A DNA stretch of 64,000 bases from Gautieria morchelliformis (lineage: Eukaryota > Basidiomycota > Agaricomycetes > Gomphales > Gomphaceae), in the NCBI GenBank assembly GCA_015179125.1, contig WHVA01000102.1:203223-267222 (forward strand), read 5' to 3'. A program made the translations under genes and the position numbers. Below, in pieces: positions 11,776 through 22,338 of the stretch. The notes beneath the pieces are model-generated. The model was not told the origin of the DNA. It saw nothing but the letters and a program-made list of their open reading frames with translations, and ran no database searches. Within the stretch, counting starts at the first letter, position 1, and every line of letters starts with the position of its first letter.

Positions 11776-12263
11776 TGTTGGGTGCATTTATGCTCCTGCA
11801 CCAAAATCAAGCATAATATGTTCGATTTACTGTATGGTGTTCCAATTCTTTCTCACATTGTTCTTGTACCATGCATTCATTTCTCTGATTATTTTCGAAA
11901 ATTTCCAGTCACTCCCTATCTCTCCATTCCACTTTGTTATTTCTATTTTCACAGGCGGCTGCACCCAGCGGAGTTTGAAATGACTTCGACGCGCGAGCCC
12001 ATGGGCGCTAAAGGGTCGGGTGCACGTATATGCCTTTTGAGACAGGATAGTGCTCCTCTCTCAGTGACAATAAATTCACTGAGAGAGGCGAGTAGTATCT
12101 TTCATATTTACATAGCATGTTGACTGAAAATCATGTAGTGTATTTGATTCTAGGTATTGTATTAATATAATAGTGACAATAAATTCACTGAGAGAGTGTA
12201 TTTGATTCTAGCTTTCTAAGAACTCTACCGAACCTTCCCTGCCATAGCCCCTAGTTGCTAACA
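11776..12263 (+). repeat. Solo copia-type LTR nested in the F2 LTR
   Basis: A 488-bp C-LTR runs from TGTTGGGTGC to GTTGCTAACA with the perfect duplication TGATG at 11771-11775 and 12264-12268. It is the third layer here: copia LTR within F2 LTR within chromovirus A gag. Confidence 0.96.
12055..12088 (+). promoter_or_regulatory. Conserved LTR hairpin
   Basis: A 13-bp perfect inverted repeat, CCTCTCTCAGTGA paired with TCACTGAGAGAGG, encloses an 8-nt loop. The same hairpin is present in the other C-LTRs and shows a compensatory change in the LTR at 47368-47846. A role in the RNA, such as packaging, dimerisation or 3'-end formation, is an inference. Confidence 0.65.
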
Positions 12264-12567
12264 TGATGAACCATCACGCCGGGTAAAGGGTGTTGATCAT
12301 GTCTGATGGTGTGCCTGCTGGCGAATGATGTGAGCAGTGAATGGTCATTCGGCAAATGTGGTGAAGAGCGAGTGGAACGAACATAGTTGGGGAGTGGTCA
12401 GAGGGCATAGTGAACTCGGGTGAAGATGTAGGAGGAATGATGAGGTGAGGAACAGTGACCGTGGTGCAAGGGAATATACAGGTCATGACAGGGACGAGGG
12501 CGGTGAGATGTACAATCTCTCCGTCTTCTGGCATCCTGGATTCTTGGTCCAGGGTAGCGTCAGCCAT

Positions 12568-12783
12568 TGTGTCACTGGGCTGTGCCTGTGGTGTGGACCG
12601 CGAGCTCGATGCTCATGTCCATCTTCGACTGCGTGGAATCATCATGCTCGCAGCCGACAGTAGAGGGTCTACTGGAGGGTATCAATGATGTTTAGTCGTC
12701 AATGCAGCGATCTTTTTCAAGATTGCTTCGAACCCACAATCGGTTGGTTGCGTGGCGATCAACTGCAGGATAGTTCAAAAAGG
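12568..12783 (-). other. 5' leader of chromovirus A between LTR and gag
   Basis: About 215 bp of non-coding sequence on minus lie between the LTR end (TTTACA) and the gag ATG. No convincing tRNA 3'-end complement was seen directly after the LTR, so the primer is not identified. Confidence 0.5.
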
Positions 12784-12999
12784 TGTAAAGATGTGGATCT
12801 TAAGCCTTGTGTCACAAGAGCACAACAGAACATGACCAATGTGTGGTATTCTGAATGCTACGTAGTGACAGTGTAAGGGTAAGATGCGATGGGAACTGCT
12901 GACCGGTTCCCATGCATAAACTATACAGTGGGTCCCTAAGGGGCCCACTGGGATTAGGTAATAACTAGTGTACATACATGGGTACATAGGTTATTTACA
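12784..12999 (-). repeat. 5' LTR of chromovirus A (F3 family, 216 bp)
   Basis: On minus it begins TGTAAATAACC and ends ATCTTTACA. A closely related 213-bp copy at 58347-58559 is the 3' LTR of element B, where a polypurine tract precedes it. Its position upstream of the A gag makes this the 5' LTR. The right flank does not match the left, as expected for one end of a full element. Confidence 0.85.
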
Positions 13000-13017
13000 C
13001 ACATTGTGTCCCAACAC

Positions 13018-13701
13018 CATGACACCCGGGTCGTGGGGCACGCTGGCAGGTGGAAGATGCTGGAGTTAGTGGCTCGGAACTACTGGTGGCCTCAGATGTC
13101 CCACTACATTTGACAGTATGTGAAGATGTGTGACCTTTGCCTCTGTACCAAAGCACAGCGGCATCTGCCTGTTGGAGAGCTTGTTCCACTCCCCATTCCG
13201 GAGTCCTGCTGGGACACCATGAGTGTTGACTTCATCGTCGAACTCCTGGAGTCTCATGGCTATAACACAATCATTAATGTCGTGGACTTTGTACGCAAGG
13301 TGTCCCACTTCATTCTGACACACATGACGATCACGGCCATTGGAGCGGTCTGCCTGTTCCTTGCGCATGTCTGGAAGTTGCATGGGCTCCTGAAGCAAGT
13401 CATTTCTGACTGAGGTCTGCAGTTCGTCACAGAACTGACAGGGGAGCTCTACCACCTGCTCAGAATAAAGGTGGCTACCACAACAGCATACCACCCGCAG
13501 GATGATGGACAGACAGAATGGGTCAATAAGGAGCTAGAGCAATATCTCTGCCTCTTCATCAATGAGAGGCAGGATGACTGGGATGAGCTACTTCCACTGG
13601 CGGAATTCCAATACAACAACCATGTACATTCTGCCATGCAGCAGACTCCCTTCATGCTCGACTCCGGGCAACACCTGCGTATGGGCTTTGAGCCACACCA
13701 G
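13018..13701 (+). pseudogene. Ty3/gypsy integrase fragment of another lineage
   Basis: A HHCC zinc-binding end (VVGHAGRWKMLELV, YWWPQM, VKMCDLC) and a DDE core (Asp in MSVDFIVELLE, Asp before an in-frame TGA in VISD*GLQF, Glu in DGQTEWVNKELEQYL) are recognisable, followed by LLPLAEFQYNN. Stops occur at the zinc finger and directly after the second catalytic Asp. The upstream RT and the downstream GPY region are missing: chromovirus A lies on the left and an F2 LTR on the right. It differs in sequence from elements A, B and C. Confidence 0.85.
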
Positions 13702-13899
13702 GGTCATGACGCATTTATTTCCCATACCCAGTAGCTCTGTCCTCCCCTTCATCACTCCACTTCTACATTCGCTCCGATCGCCCTTCACCGAGTTCACCGA
13801 ACGACCTTGGCTACTCACGTCATTGGCTGGCTTGATAGTTCATCACTGGTCCTCTCACCCCCTCAGCTCAACCCCCTGTGGATGTTCCTCTGGCCAGAT
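13702..13899 (+). repeat. F2 LTR fragment (5' end only)
   Basis: The first 200 bp or so match the start of F2 LTRs (GTCATGACGCATTTATTTC, ACCCCCTGTGGATGTTCCT), with the leading TG decayed to GG. The rest of the LTR is replaced by a second F2 copy starting at 13900. Confidence 0.7.
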
Positions 13900-14853
13900 T
13901 GTCATGGCCCGCATATTTCTTGCACCCAGCTATCCCTGTTTTCCCTTCTACCACTCCTCCTTCATGTTCGCTCGGCTTCGCCCTGCCCTCCAACCACACC
14001 TCATCTATGATCGCTGCATTCACCCTTCACCACATTCGCCGAATGACTATTCACTGCTTGCATCATGCCAGCAGGCACACCATCAAACACGATTGACATC
14101 CTCTACCTGGCGTGATGGTTCATCACTGGCCCCATCATCTTCCCAATGCAACCCCTTTAGGTGTTCATATGGCCAGGACACATTCGTGGGATGCCCTAAC
14201 TGTCGATTGTGTGGGATCAGCCCAGCAGACGAAGAGCCCGTGCAGGGTAACATATATGCGGGTCTCAAGGCGTGTTTTTGTACATAGGTTCCTTCATCCC
14301 CTTTCCTCCCTGTCATTTCATGTTCGCACTCCTCTTTCATTCTATTGTATCTGTGTTTCATCTATTTGTATCATGACTGCGCACCCCTCTCCAACCCTGA
14401 CTCAATATGCCCTCTTTCCTATTCACTAGCATCATATGAGCATTCGATGTAAGTAGTCTACATTCACATGTATATTCCTCAGTTCAATTATCATATGTCT
14501 ATCTTGTGAAAAACTTGACCTCGCTGTGACTATCCTCTTGAGCCCTCTGCTGTAGATCGAACTATTATCTGTGCTGTCGGTGAAGGGCTCCAAAGGAGCG
14601 CCTTTGTGGGCGAAAGGATTGTTGCTACTTAAACAACCTTTCCGTGACACCTTGCACGTTACATCGTCAAGTGCCACGGGCTATTTCGCTACAACTGTAG
14701 ATAGGGTGAGCCCCGATCGGGCAACCCTCTTATCTTTTGAACATTTATCGGTTCACCCTATTTTCCCAACGGCATACTTATTCGCACATGTTATTTGGGC
14801 ATTCGCTGTGTTCACTAATACATGAGATTAACGCCTAAAAACCAATATTGACA
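13900..14853 (+). repeat. F2 LTR (954 bp)
   Basis: It runs from TGTCATGGCC to AATATTGACA and matches the F2 copies at 10973-12490 (minus) and 56895-57900. The flanks CAGAT and GTATA do not match. It is therefore either one LTR of a damaged full element or a solo LTR with a rearranged border. An ORF starts 28 bp downstream. Confidence 0.8.
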
Positions 14854-14880
14854 GTATAATTGAACTAACAACTAAAGTCA

Positions 14881-15327
14881 ATGCCTTATTCCATCTACTC
14901 ATCACTCCCTCCCATTTATGCACCCCTTCGAGGGACAACCTCCCCGCACCACTCCTTCGCACAGATTCCTACCCCACCGGGTGGGCCTGCCCCACTTCTA
15001 TTGATGGGACAACCTCACCCCTTTGAGGGACAACCTCCCCCACACCAACCTTTCACACAGATTCCTGCCCCACCTGGCGGGCCAGCGCCACTTCTATTTG
15101 CAGGACAACCTCCCCCACACCAACCTTTCGCACAGATTCCTCCCCCACCTGGTGGGCCTGAGTCTTCTTTATTCATGGGACAGCCTGACCCCTTCGTGGG
15201 TCAACCTCCCCCCCAACAATCCCTCGCACAGACTCCTGCCACACCTGGCAGGCCTGCACCACTTCTATTCATGGGACAACCTCACCCCTTCGCAAGTCAC
15301 CTTCCACCACAACAATCTGATTCCTGA
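14881..15327 (+). CDS. Proline-rich tandem-repeat protein, unrecognised
   Basis: This 148-codon ORF starts 28 bp after the F2 LTR. The product is built from about four imperfect copies of a 35-40-residue unit with core GGPAPLLFMGQPHPF and QPPPHQPFAQIP. It has no Cys, no zinc knuckle, no membrane segment and no known catalytic motif. The position just inside an LTR suggests a Gag-like or Gag-leader product of the F2 element. No RT of that element is attached, so this is inference. It could also be a chance open frame over a minisatellite, although the repeat unit keeps frame. Confidence 0.4.
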   Translation: MPYSIYSSLPPIYAPLRGTTSPHHSFAQIPTPPGGPAPLLLMGQPHPFEGQPPPHQPFTQIPAPPGGPAPLLFAGQPPPHQPFAQIPPPPGGPESSLFMGQPDPFVGQPPPQQSLAQTPATPGRPAPLLFMGQPHPFASHLPPQQSDS

Positions 15328-15429
15328 CCTATCTGGTGGGCCTGGGCCTTCTCTTCAACTGAATTCCGAATTGTCCTTCACAACTCTTACCCACCACTGC
15401 TCTGTTTCTTTGAACAACAACCTTGGAGG

Positions 15430-15900
15430 ATATTCATAATGGTTATGTAATACAGCATATATGAGTATATAATATATACACTAAGAGTATTAATAACAAC
15501 ATATAGGAATATATAGTAGTATTTATAAGGAGAATAATAGATGTTATTAGATGATTCTGTATATATTTAAACATCTCGAAGATATATATACATATGAGAG
15601 AGTATTAGACTACAAGATAGAGTAACAGATACTTGGAGAGATACTTGTAACAGATATGAGTAGGAGTATTAGTATGACTAGTTATAATGAGAGAGTATTA
15701 GGCTACCATATGGAGTAATAGTAGTTGTCTAGATATTTGTAATATATATGAATGGTTATAATGATATAGTGTATATTAAAAGTGGGTAGAAAAAAATAAG
15801 AAGAGGCGTACAAATAAGAATGGGCGTTCTCGTCGGCAGAGCCCTGCTCGGGGAGGGACAAAAGAAAATTTATTTATATCCCAACAATAAGATTGGCATG
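15430..15900. other. AT-rich non-coding stretch
   Basis: Strongly AT-rich sequence with an internal imperfect duplication (GAGAGAGTATTAG at about 15598 and 15690, each followed by related sequence). No ORF of note and no clear terminal repeats were found. It separates the proline-rich ORF from the protease of chromovirus C and occupies the place where its gag would be expected. Confidence 0.5.
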
Positions 15901-16001
15901 TAATTTCGTCCTCTTCTTTTCTATAATTTGAGAATAAAATGGGTGAAGCTACAGGTAATAAAAAGTTGTGAGCATCCGCCCTTATCTACTCTGTACCACC
16001 T

Positions 16002-17264
16002 GTGTACTTGTTTGCCTCTATTAGCTCCCATTCCAGTTCATCCTTCATCATCCATGTACACCTTCCCGGTCTTTCTAACTCTGTTCCTACTCTCATTGAC
16101 TCTGGTGCCACTTCGAATTTCATTGATAGCTCACTTTCCTCTCGTCCTGGTTTCATATGTACATCTCTCTGTTCACAGATCGCTCCCTCCCTTTTCGACG
16201 GGAAGCCAGCCACTGCTGGTTTAATTCACAAGTATCAAGATACTAGTATCACTTTCAGCGACTCCTCTTCGCAGGACATTTCGCTCCTTGTCACAAGGTT
16301 ACACCCTTTGGCCGCAATCGTTCTTGGGCTTCTGTGGTTTCGCTCTATGAAACCCACTTTCGATTGGGGCTCTCTCTAAATCACCTTTGCTTCCAGGACT
16401 GATTCCATGCTCCCACGTATGATGGGCGCTGAGGCCTGCACGATGATTTCCCCTCCAGCTATCTTCGACAGTATTCCTGAACTCCACACTGCCTCGATAC
16501 CTTTGCCACCATCAGTTCCTGGTTTGTATTCATCCCCACCATCCTTGGGTTATGTCCCGAACGCGGCAATCGGACCACTCTCTTACATCCCGGTCCTTCC
16601 ACCAGATGTCACTTCCTCACCCGCTCCTATTCTGAATCTTTCTGGTTACGAACAGACGTTCGACATGGATGGCGAACCATTACTTCTCTCAACCAAGCCT
16701 ATCAAGAATCACTCCTCTGAGTCCTCCATATCGCTCCCTAATATTCTCATCCATCCATTTTCAGTCACGAAAGAAAGCATAATAGAAACCAAACCTATTC
16801 GACCAAAAACAGAGCCCGTTCCAAGCCAGCATCGCCCCTGTACACCATGTACAGAATCTCCAACCGATGACCACCTCCCATTCCGTTATTCGCCTCCTGA
16901 TCCGCCTCTGACATGGAGGACAACACCGCATATAAGCTTAATCAGTGCGGCCACCTTTGAGCTCATCATGAAACTCAGCGAAGAACAAACCTTCATGTTA
17001 AACATGCACCCTACCATCCACGAACCCACTTCGCTTCACGCTGTAGGCAACGCACCATCTCCTACTACACTTCTTCATGAAAACCCCCTACCGAAGGACG
17101 AGTTAGAAATGTTCAGGACTGTGGTATCAGAGGAGTACCACGACTTCTTCGATATCTTCTCGCGTGCTAAAGCCAAAGACTTGCCCCTACATCGGCCATC
17201 GAGATTGAAAACGATGGCACACCACCTCACGGTCCCATATATCCACTCTCGAACACCGAATTAG
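16002..17264 (+). pseudogene. Chromovirus C protease and Pro-rich linker
   Basis: The aspartic protease motif LIDSGATSNFID has catalytic DSG at 16098-16106. It is followed by a 286-codon open segment (from 16407) rich in Pro and Ser that ends in [19 protein letters not shown], the conserved lead-in to RT in this type of element. A stop at 16379 and a frameshift near 17245 break the frame. No Gag zinc knuckle was found upstream, so gag has been lost or replaced. Confidence 0.8.
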
Positions 17265-19130
17265 AAGCGCTCCATGACTATCTCAAAGATATGCTCTGCA
17301 AGGGATTCATCCGCTTCTCCCAATCACCTGGTGGTGCCCCTGTTGTATTCGTGAAAAAGAAGGATGGTACACTGTGAATGTGTGTGGACTACCAAGGGTT
17401 GAATTGTATCACGCGAAAGAACAAGTACCCAATCCCACTGATTCCGAGCCTTATTGACCAACTCAAAAGCGCGAACATCTATACCAAATTCGACCTCCAT
17501 GCTCGGTTCAACAATGTTTGGATCGCCTCTGGCCAAGAGTGGAAAATAGCCTTCTGAATTTGATTTGGGTCCTTAGAATATCTTGTCATGCCGTTGGGGT
17601 TGACGAACGCTCCAGCTACTTTCCAACACTTCATGAATGACATCTTGTAAGACATGGCTGACGTCTTCATTGTAGTCTACCTCAACGACATCCTCATCTT
17701 CTCCAAGAACAGGAAGGATCATTTAGAGCATGTCCGAATTGTGGTTTTATACTAGGAATATGATTTTAAGACGATGTGATTTAATCTCTTTAATTATGAG
17801 ATAAATCGAGTAAGTTTTGAAGTAGACAGGAATATCTGCACGCACAGTGGGTATGCGTGTCTTGTGAATATTGTCGACTAGAAAATCTACTACAGAATGA
17901 GAGGTGAAACGATGTGTTATTTCACTACTGTTTTATTGTACATGGGGCTACGTATTTATTAGTTACTAGTGGCACTTGGCGGTCAAGGGATTGGTGGTGT
18001 GATACTGAAGGGATGATGGAATGGGGCGAGCGGTGCACATGTAACGATAGGAGTGGCGACATTTGTTGTATAGGTTGGGCTTGGAGATGGAGTGTAAAGT
18101 AGGATGCGGGAACGGAAGTTTAGTGAAGGATAGGGGGCATAGTCTGGGTATAGGCAGGGTTGGCTCGACGTGTCGCGTCCCTTGATTGGGTCACGTGACT
18201 GATGGGAGGCGCGTGATTCGGGATGGGCTCGGTGTTCTTGGATAGCGTTTTGGGTGTCGTAAGTCGTGGTAACTCGTGATATGTGTCCCTGTGACATCGG
18301 GGGAGTCGGGGGATGTGATTGGGTCAATCTGAGTGGGTATATGATGATCCGGCGGTCTCGGGTACTAGTGCCGTGATGCATATATCCCGAGAGAGGGGTT
18401 ATCGATGTATTGGTCGTGATATGGGGTTGTGTTTGTTGTAGTTAATATGTTAATATTGTATTCTTTAATACTTTCAACACGAATGGTCCTCTCCAGTCTT
18501 CGAAAGCCCAACCTCTTCATAAATCCAGAAAAATGCCTCTTCCATTCGGATTGGGTCAAATTCCTCAGGTTCATCATCTCTCCCGCTGGGGTCTCAATGG
18601 ATGTCAAAACGACAGCTGCCATCGCAAAGTGGCCTGTACCGATGAATATTGGCGAAGTCCAATTGTTCCTGGGCTTTGCGAACTTCTACAGAAGATTCAT
18701 CATTTCGTTCTCAGACATTGTCCTGCCACTCACTCGCTTGACCAGAAAGGATACTCCATTCGGCTGCGAAGCAAAGCAGCAGGAGGCCTTCGAAGCACTC
18801 AAAGCTGCGTTCTTGCAAGGCCTAGTCCTCATTGACTTCAACCCGAGTAACCCCATCGTCATCGAAACGGACGCCTCTGAGTACGCCATCTCCGCCATCA
18901 TCTCTCAGATCACCCCCTCCGATGGCGATATCCATCGGATCGCCTTCTATTCACGAGGAATGGCACCAGACAAGATGAAATATGAGATCTACAACAAGGA
19001 GCTCCTTGCCATCTTCTGCGCCTTCAAGCAATGGCGAAACTACCTCGAAGGACCATCCCATGTCATCCTCATCCTCTCCGACCACAAAAACCTTGAGTAC
19101 TTCGCGACTACGAAGCAGCTGACCCCATGA
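17265..19130 (+). pseudogene. Chromovirus C reverse transcriptase and RNase H, split by solo LTR
   Basis: RT begins with [21 protein letters not shown]. After an in-frame TGA it shows MPLGLTNAPATFQHFMND, and it continues to 17739. The catalytic box reads YLND at 17678-17689 in place of the usual YLDD or YVDD, so one metal-binding Asp is Asn. After the solo LTR (17740-18479) it resumes with NPEKCLFH and FLGFANFYRRFI. RNase H follows: VIETDASEYAISAI, YEIYNKELLAIFCAFKQWR and LSDHKNLEYFATTKQLTP, ending at a TGA at 19128. Premature stops show the copy is dead. The sequence is clearly distinct from elements A and B. Confidence 0.9.
17740..18479 (+). repeat. Solo LTR (F5 family, 740 bp) in chromovirus C RT
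   Basis: Termini are TGTGGTTTTATAC and CTTTCAACA. The perfect duplication CGAAT is at 17735-17739 and 18480-18484. It shares a start region (TGATTTAATCTC, GAGATAAATCGAG) with the longer solo LTR at 53951-55253. Removing it rejoins the RT reading frame. Confidence 0.94.
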
Positions 19131-19214
19131 CAGGTCCGTTGGTCCGAACACCTGTCAGGGTTCAACTACATCATTTGCTACCGAGCTGGGTGACTTGGCA
19201 CAAAGCCGGATGCA

Positions 19215-21258
19215 TTGACCTGTTGGGGCGACGTGTACCCTAAAGGGGGGGATGGTGCTTATGCATTGGCGAATCCCCACAACTTCCAGTTGATGTTTAA
19301 AACCAGGCAACTCATTCGCGCCATCATCCTTGACTCTGCATCACTGTTTACATCCATCCAACAGGGGCAGCTGACCGATCCCTTGTCCTCAGCCCATATC
19401 GCTCGTCTTCAGTCTCAGTCTATGGCGATCACCCCTCCGAATGTGAAGCCAGACCCCTGTTCACTTGGAGAGGATGGCAAAACGCTGTTGTACAAAAAGC
19501 GAACTTATGTCCCCAATCACAATGATATTCACTTGGACATCCTTCGCTCACTGCATGATCATCAGTTAGCAAGGCACCCAGGGATCAGCAAAACGACGAT
19601 GAACATTCAGAAACAGTATCGTTGGCCGAATATATCCACCTTCGTCACCAACTACATCAGCTCCTGTTCCAAGTGTCGCCATGCTAAATCCATTCATCAC
19701 AAAGCCCTCAGCCCTCCTCACTTCCTACCCATCAGCCAATGACCTTGGGATTCGATCTCCATGGACTTCATTGAAGGACTCCCACCCTCAGATGGACACG
19801 ACATGATCCTTCTCATTGTTGACCAGCTCATGAAGATGGCTCTGCATTTTCAGACATTGATTCAGGAGACGTCACCATGCTCTTCCTTCACCACGTATTC
19901 ACTAAACATGGTAGCCCCAGTGACATCATCTCCGATCGAGGGAAGCACTTCACGTCTTGATTCTGGACCTCGCTCTGCGAAATCCTCGGCATCAAAGGCA
20001 ATATTTCTACAGCATACCACCCCCAAACCGATGGACAGACCAAACAAGTGAACCAAATCCTAGAGCAGTACCTTAGCGTCTACATCAACTATCAGCAGGA
20101 TGACTGGGTCGACCTCCTCCCCCTCGCCAAATTTGCCTACAACAACACAGCCCATTCGGCAACTCATGGCACACCCTTCTTTGCCAACAAGTGTTTCCAT
20201 CCGAATGTTAAGGTTGTTTTCATACTGCAGTTCGGCTATACCAGGCTGAACTCGGGTCTTGGGTTGGAGGGATTGGCTTCACCCTCTTGGGTTGCACCCA
20301 CTCTATATTCCACCCTGATTTTGGGAGCGGTCTCGGCTATAAGCCAAGATGCGGGTTTTGATATCAAGCAGAGGGTCTTAAGTACGATAAGGTAATTCAA
20401 TATCTGAACTGAGGAGCTACTGTAGATGGACTGGAGGGCTATATAGTAAAGCAGTGTGCAGGGTTGCGAAGAGAACATGATCAGATCAATGGTCAGGGAA
20501 ACAAGGGTAGGCAAAAAGGGAACTAACTAGAAAAGGGAATCAGGGGTGATGGGAAGCGCAAAGGGAAACACGAAGGAAGCCGAGAATAACCCGAGGTTCC
20601 CAAACAAGAGCCAAAGCCGAGCTTCGGTCCGGATTCAGGTACGGGTCGTAACACTGAAGCTCTAAGTATCTCTCACTTCAGTTGCTTCCGAAGATTCTTA
20701 TCTCCAGTTGGCAGATCTCAAGGACCTTCACCAGTACCTTCGAGATCAGATAAAGAAATCAATTACCCAGTACACGTCAGCCACAACCAGTCGCCGCATT
20801 CCAATTCCTGAGTTTCAGGTCGGTGACAGAGTATGGCTCGACTTGCGAAATATTCGCACAAAAAGGCCTTCAAAGAAACTCGACCACCGAAGACTTGGCC
20901 CATATCCTATCACAGCTAAAATATCTTCTCATGCGTTTCCCTTAGGCTTACTGCTGGATATTCACCAGATCCACCCTGTGTTTCATGTATCCCTTCTCGA
21001 ACCCCCCACGTCATCTACTATCCCAGGTCAACATGCAGACCCTCCACCTCCTATCCAAATCGACTCCGCCGATTAATATGAAATCATGAAAATCCTTGAT
21101 AGTCGCATTTCCCAAAAGAGATTGAAGTACTTAGTAGAATGGAAGGGATACAAACACCCCCCTGAGGCTACATCTTGGGAACCCTCTTTGAATGTTACTA
21201 ATTCGGCTCACAGACTCACCGAATTTCATGTGAAGTACCCCAAGAAACCCAAAGCTTA
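19215..21258 (+). pseudogene. Chromovirus C integrase with GPY motif and chromodomain
   Basis: The zinc-binding domain shows LARHPGISKTT, RWPNISTFV and CSKCRHAK. The core has Asp in SMDFIEGLPPSDGH and Asp in the SDRGKHF block. The third site reads TDGQTKQVNQ, where Glu is replaced by Lys. After the solo LTR at 20216-20653 comes the C-terminal domain with VGDRVWLDLRNI, KLDHRRLGPYPI and HPVFHVSLLEP. The chromodomain (about 21079-21258) has EIMKILDSR, YLVEWKGY and ATSWEP and ends at TAG. In-frame stops precede DFIEG and the chromodomain. The chromodomain would direct integration to marked chromatin. Confidence 0.9.
20216..20653 (+). repeat. Solo LTR (438 bp) in chromovirus C integrase
   Basis: Termini are TGTTAAGG and GTCGTAACA. 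The duplication CCGAA (20211-20215) appears on the right as CTGAA (20654-20658) with one C-to-T change. Excision on paper rejoins the integrase frame between the NNTAHSATHGTPFFANK block and the C-terminal domain. Confidence 0.85.
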
Positions 21259-21381
21259 GAACCTCGTAGAAATCCAAGAAACACACCCCTCTGTTCATTT
21301 TACATCTAGGGACTCGACTTCATTAATAATCCCCTCATTATCACATCTAACCCCCTTGTTCTACTGAAAACCCCTTTAAAT

Positions 21382-22268
21382 TCATTCAACTTCACCAATG
21401 AACACCTCATCGGATACTCTGCCCTTTGCACCAGCCTCTCCACCTTCCCCTCGGCGACTCGTGGGGATGTTCAAGAGCCGTTGGTGATATCTAGCCATTG
21501 CCTCAAAAAGGCTCCTCCGCCTCGATGCATCATCGCCTTCCTCATCAGGGCAAAAGAACATACACGGTCGCTTTGTTCGCACAGTAGGCTCCACGGCCTG
21601 TGGCGATTCTCTCGGAACCACAGCTGGTTGTGAGTTAGGCAGGGAAAATTTGCCGAAACCAAGAGCGTGGTTAGCTTCCTCATCACACAAGGGATTTTGG
21701 GCCCAAACTGTCTAAGTCTTCCCCAGCCCTTTCCTGCCCTTCAGATCCCTTCAATGGGTATAGCGACAGAGCGGGACACGCAGCTGAATTGATCTCAGCC
21801 TACATGGGTACCGCGTGCAGAATGCACGCTAAACTCTCCAGCCACACCCTCACTTGCTGTATCTCTTTTGCCAACTCCTCCGCTTCAGGTTGTTCAAACC
21901 TTCGGTCAACCACTTCCTTGACTTGCAGGGCCTTCTGAAATTTGTCCTAGACCTCACAAATGAGTGAGAAACTGATGGAAAAGGAAAAATAACGACTCAC
22001 CTGAACTTCTGCTGCATCGTCCACCCACCGCTCCAAATCTTCACACGACTCTCCCCAAAACTCAGGCCGAACATTCAGCACCATCTGCAATCGCTTGAGG
22101 ACTGTTGAGTACCTGAGTGTCATCATAGGGACCCATGCATTTGGCTTGGGTACTTGGATGGGTTCCATACCCCCACACTGCACGGCGTTTTAAACAGAAG
22201 GTTGAGTTGGGCACCGACCAGGCAGTGAGATAGGGCCCAGACCTCTGAGATCTCATCGGGGGACCCAT
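21382..22268 (-). pseudogene. Antisense intron-containing gene between chromovirus C pol and its 3' LTR
   Basis: On minus, an ATG at 22268 opens MGPPMRSQRSGPYLTAW. A frameshift near 22190 leads into a 61-codon exon (22183-22001; CGGMEPIQVPKPNAWVPM, FWGESCEDLERWV). A 54-nt GTGAGT...CTAG intron (21947-22000) joins in frame to a second exon (21946-21800; QKALQVKEVVDRRFEQPEAEE). A further 102-codon open segment (21690-21382; CDEEANHALGFGKFSLPNS, RRRSLFEAMARYHQRL) probably continues the same product after a stop and a frameshift. It is convergent with pol, with stops about 120 bp apart. I do not recognise the family. It may be an element-borne accessory gene or a captured host gene. Confidence 0.55.
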
Positions 22269-22325
22269 TACGTCTTTAACACCTTTCTCCCACCCTAGGA
22301 CGCGACGTTGTTAGACTCCAAAGCT

Positions 22326-22338
22326 AGGAGGGGGGTAC
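22326..22338 (+). promoter_or_regulatory. Polypurine tract of chromovirus C
   Basis: The purine run AGGAGGGGGG plus TAC lies directly before an LTR-like TGTCTTTTAG start. This is the usual plus-strand primer position at the internal border of a 3' LTR. Confidence 0.7.

Larger units (their letters stand above)
10973..12490 (-). repeat. F2-family solo LTR, itself interrupted by a copia solo LTR
   Basis: On minus it starts TGTCATGACC and ends CAATCCTGACA. The perfect 5-bp duplication GGGAC flanks it at 10968-10972 and 12491-12495. After removal of the nested copia LTR (488 bp plus its 5-bp duplication) the unit is about 1025 bp, the size of the F2 LTR at 56895-57900. It sits inside the gag frame of chromovirus A. 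Confidence 0.93.
8669..12567 (-). pseudogene. Chromovirus A gag, split by an F2 solo LTR
   Basis: The frame begins at ATG 12567-12565 (MADATLDQESRMPEDG), runs to 12491, is interrupted by the solo LTR at 10973-12490, and resumes at 10972 with an acidic, Pro-rich segment. Next come a putative coiled coil (about 10700-10350), a capsid-like region (about 9650-9180) with AQEWFLRN, FDAVMQGMKTVQEML and a WFVSALREMLR block, and a CCHC zinc knuckle, CFECGQPGHKKAGC, at about 8911-8870. Stops and frameshifts occur near 10745, 9500 and 9170. Gag assembles the virus-like particle and the zinc knuckle binds element RNA. Low general sequence conservation makes the exact capsid borders uncertain. Confidence 0.78.
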
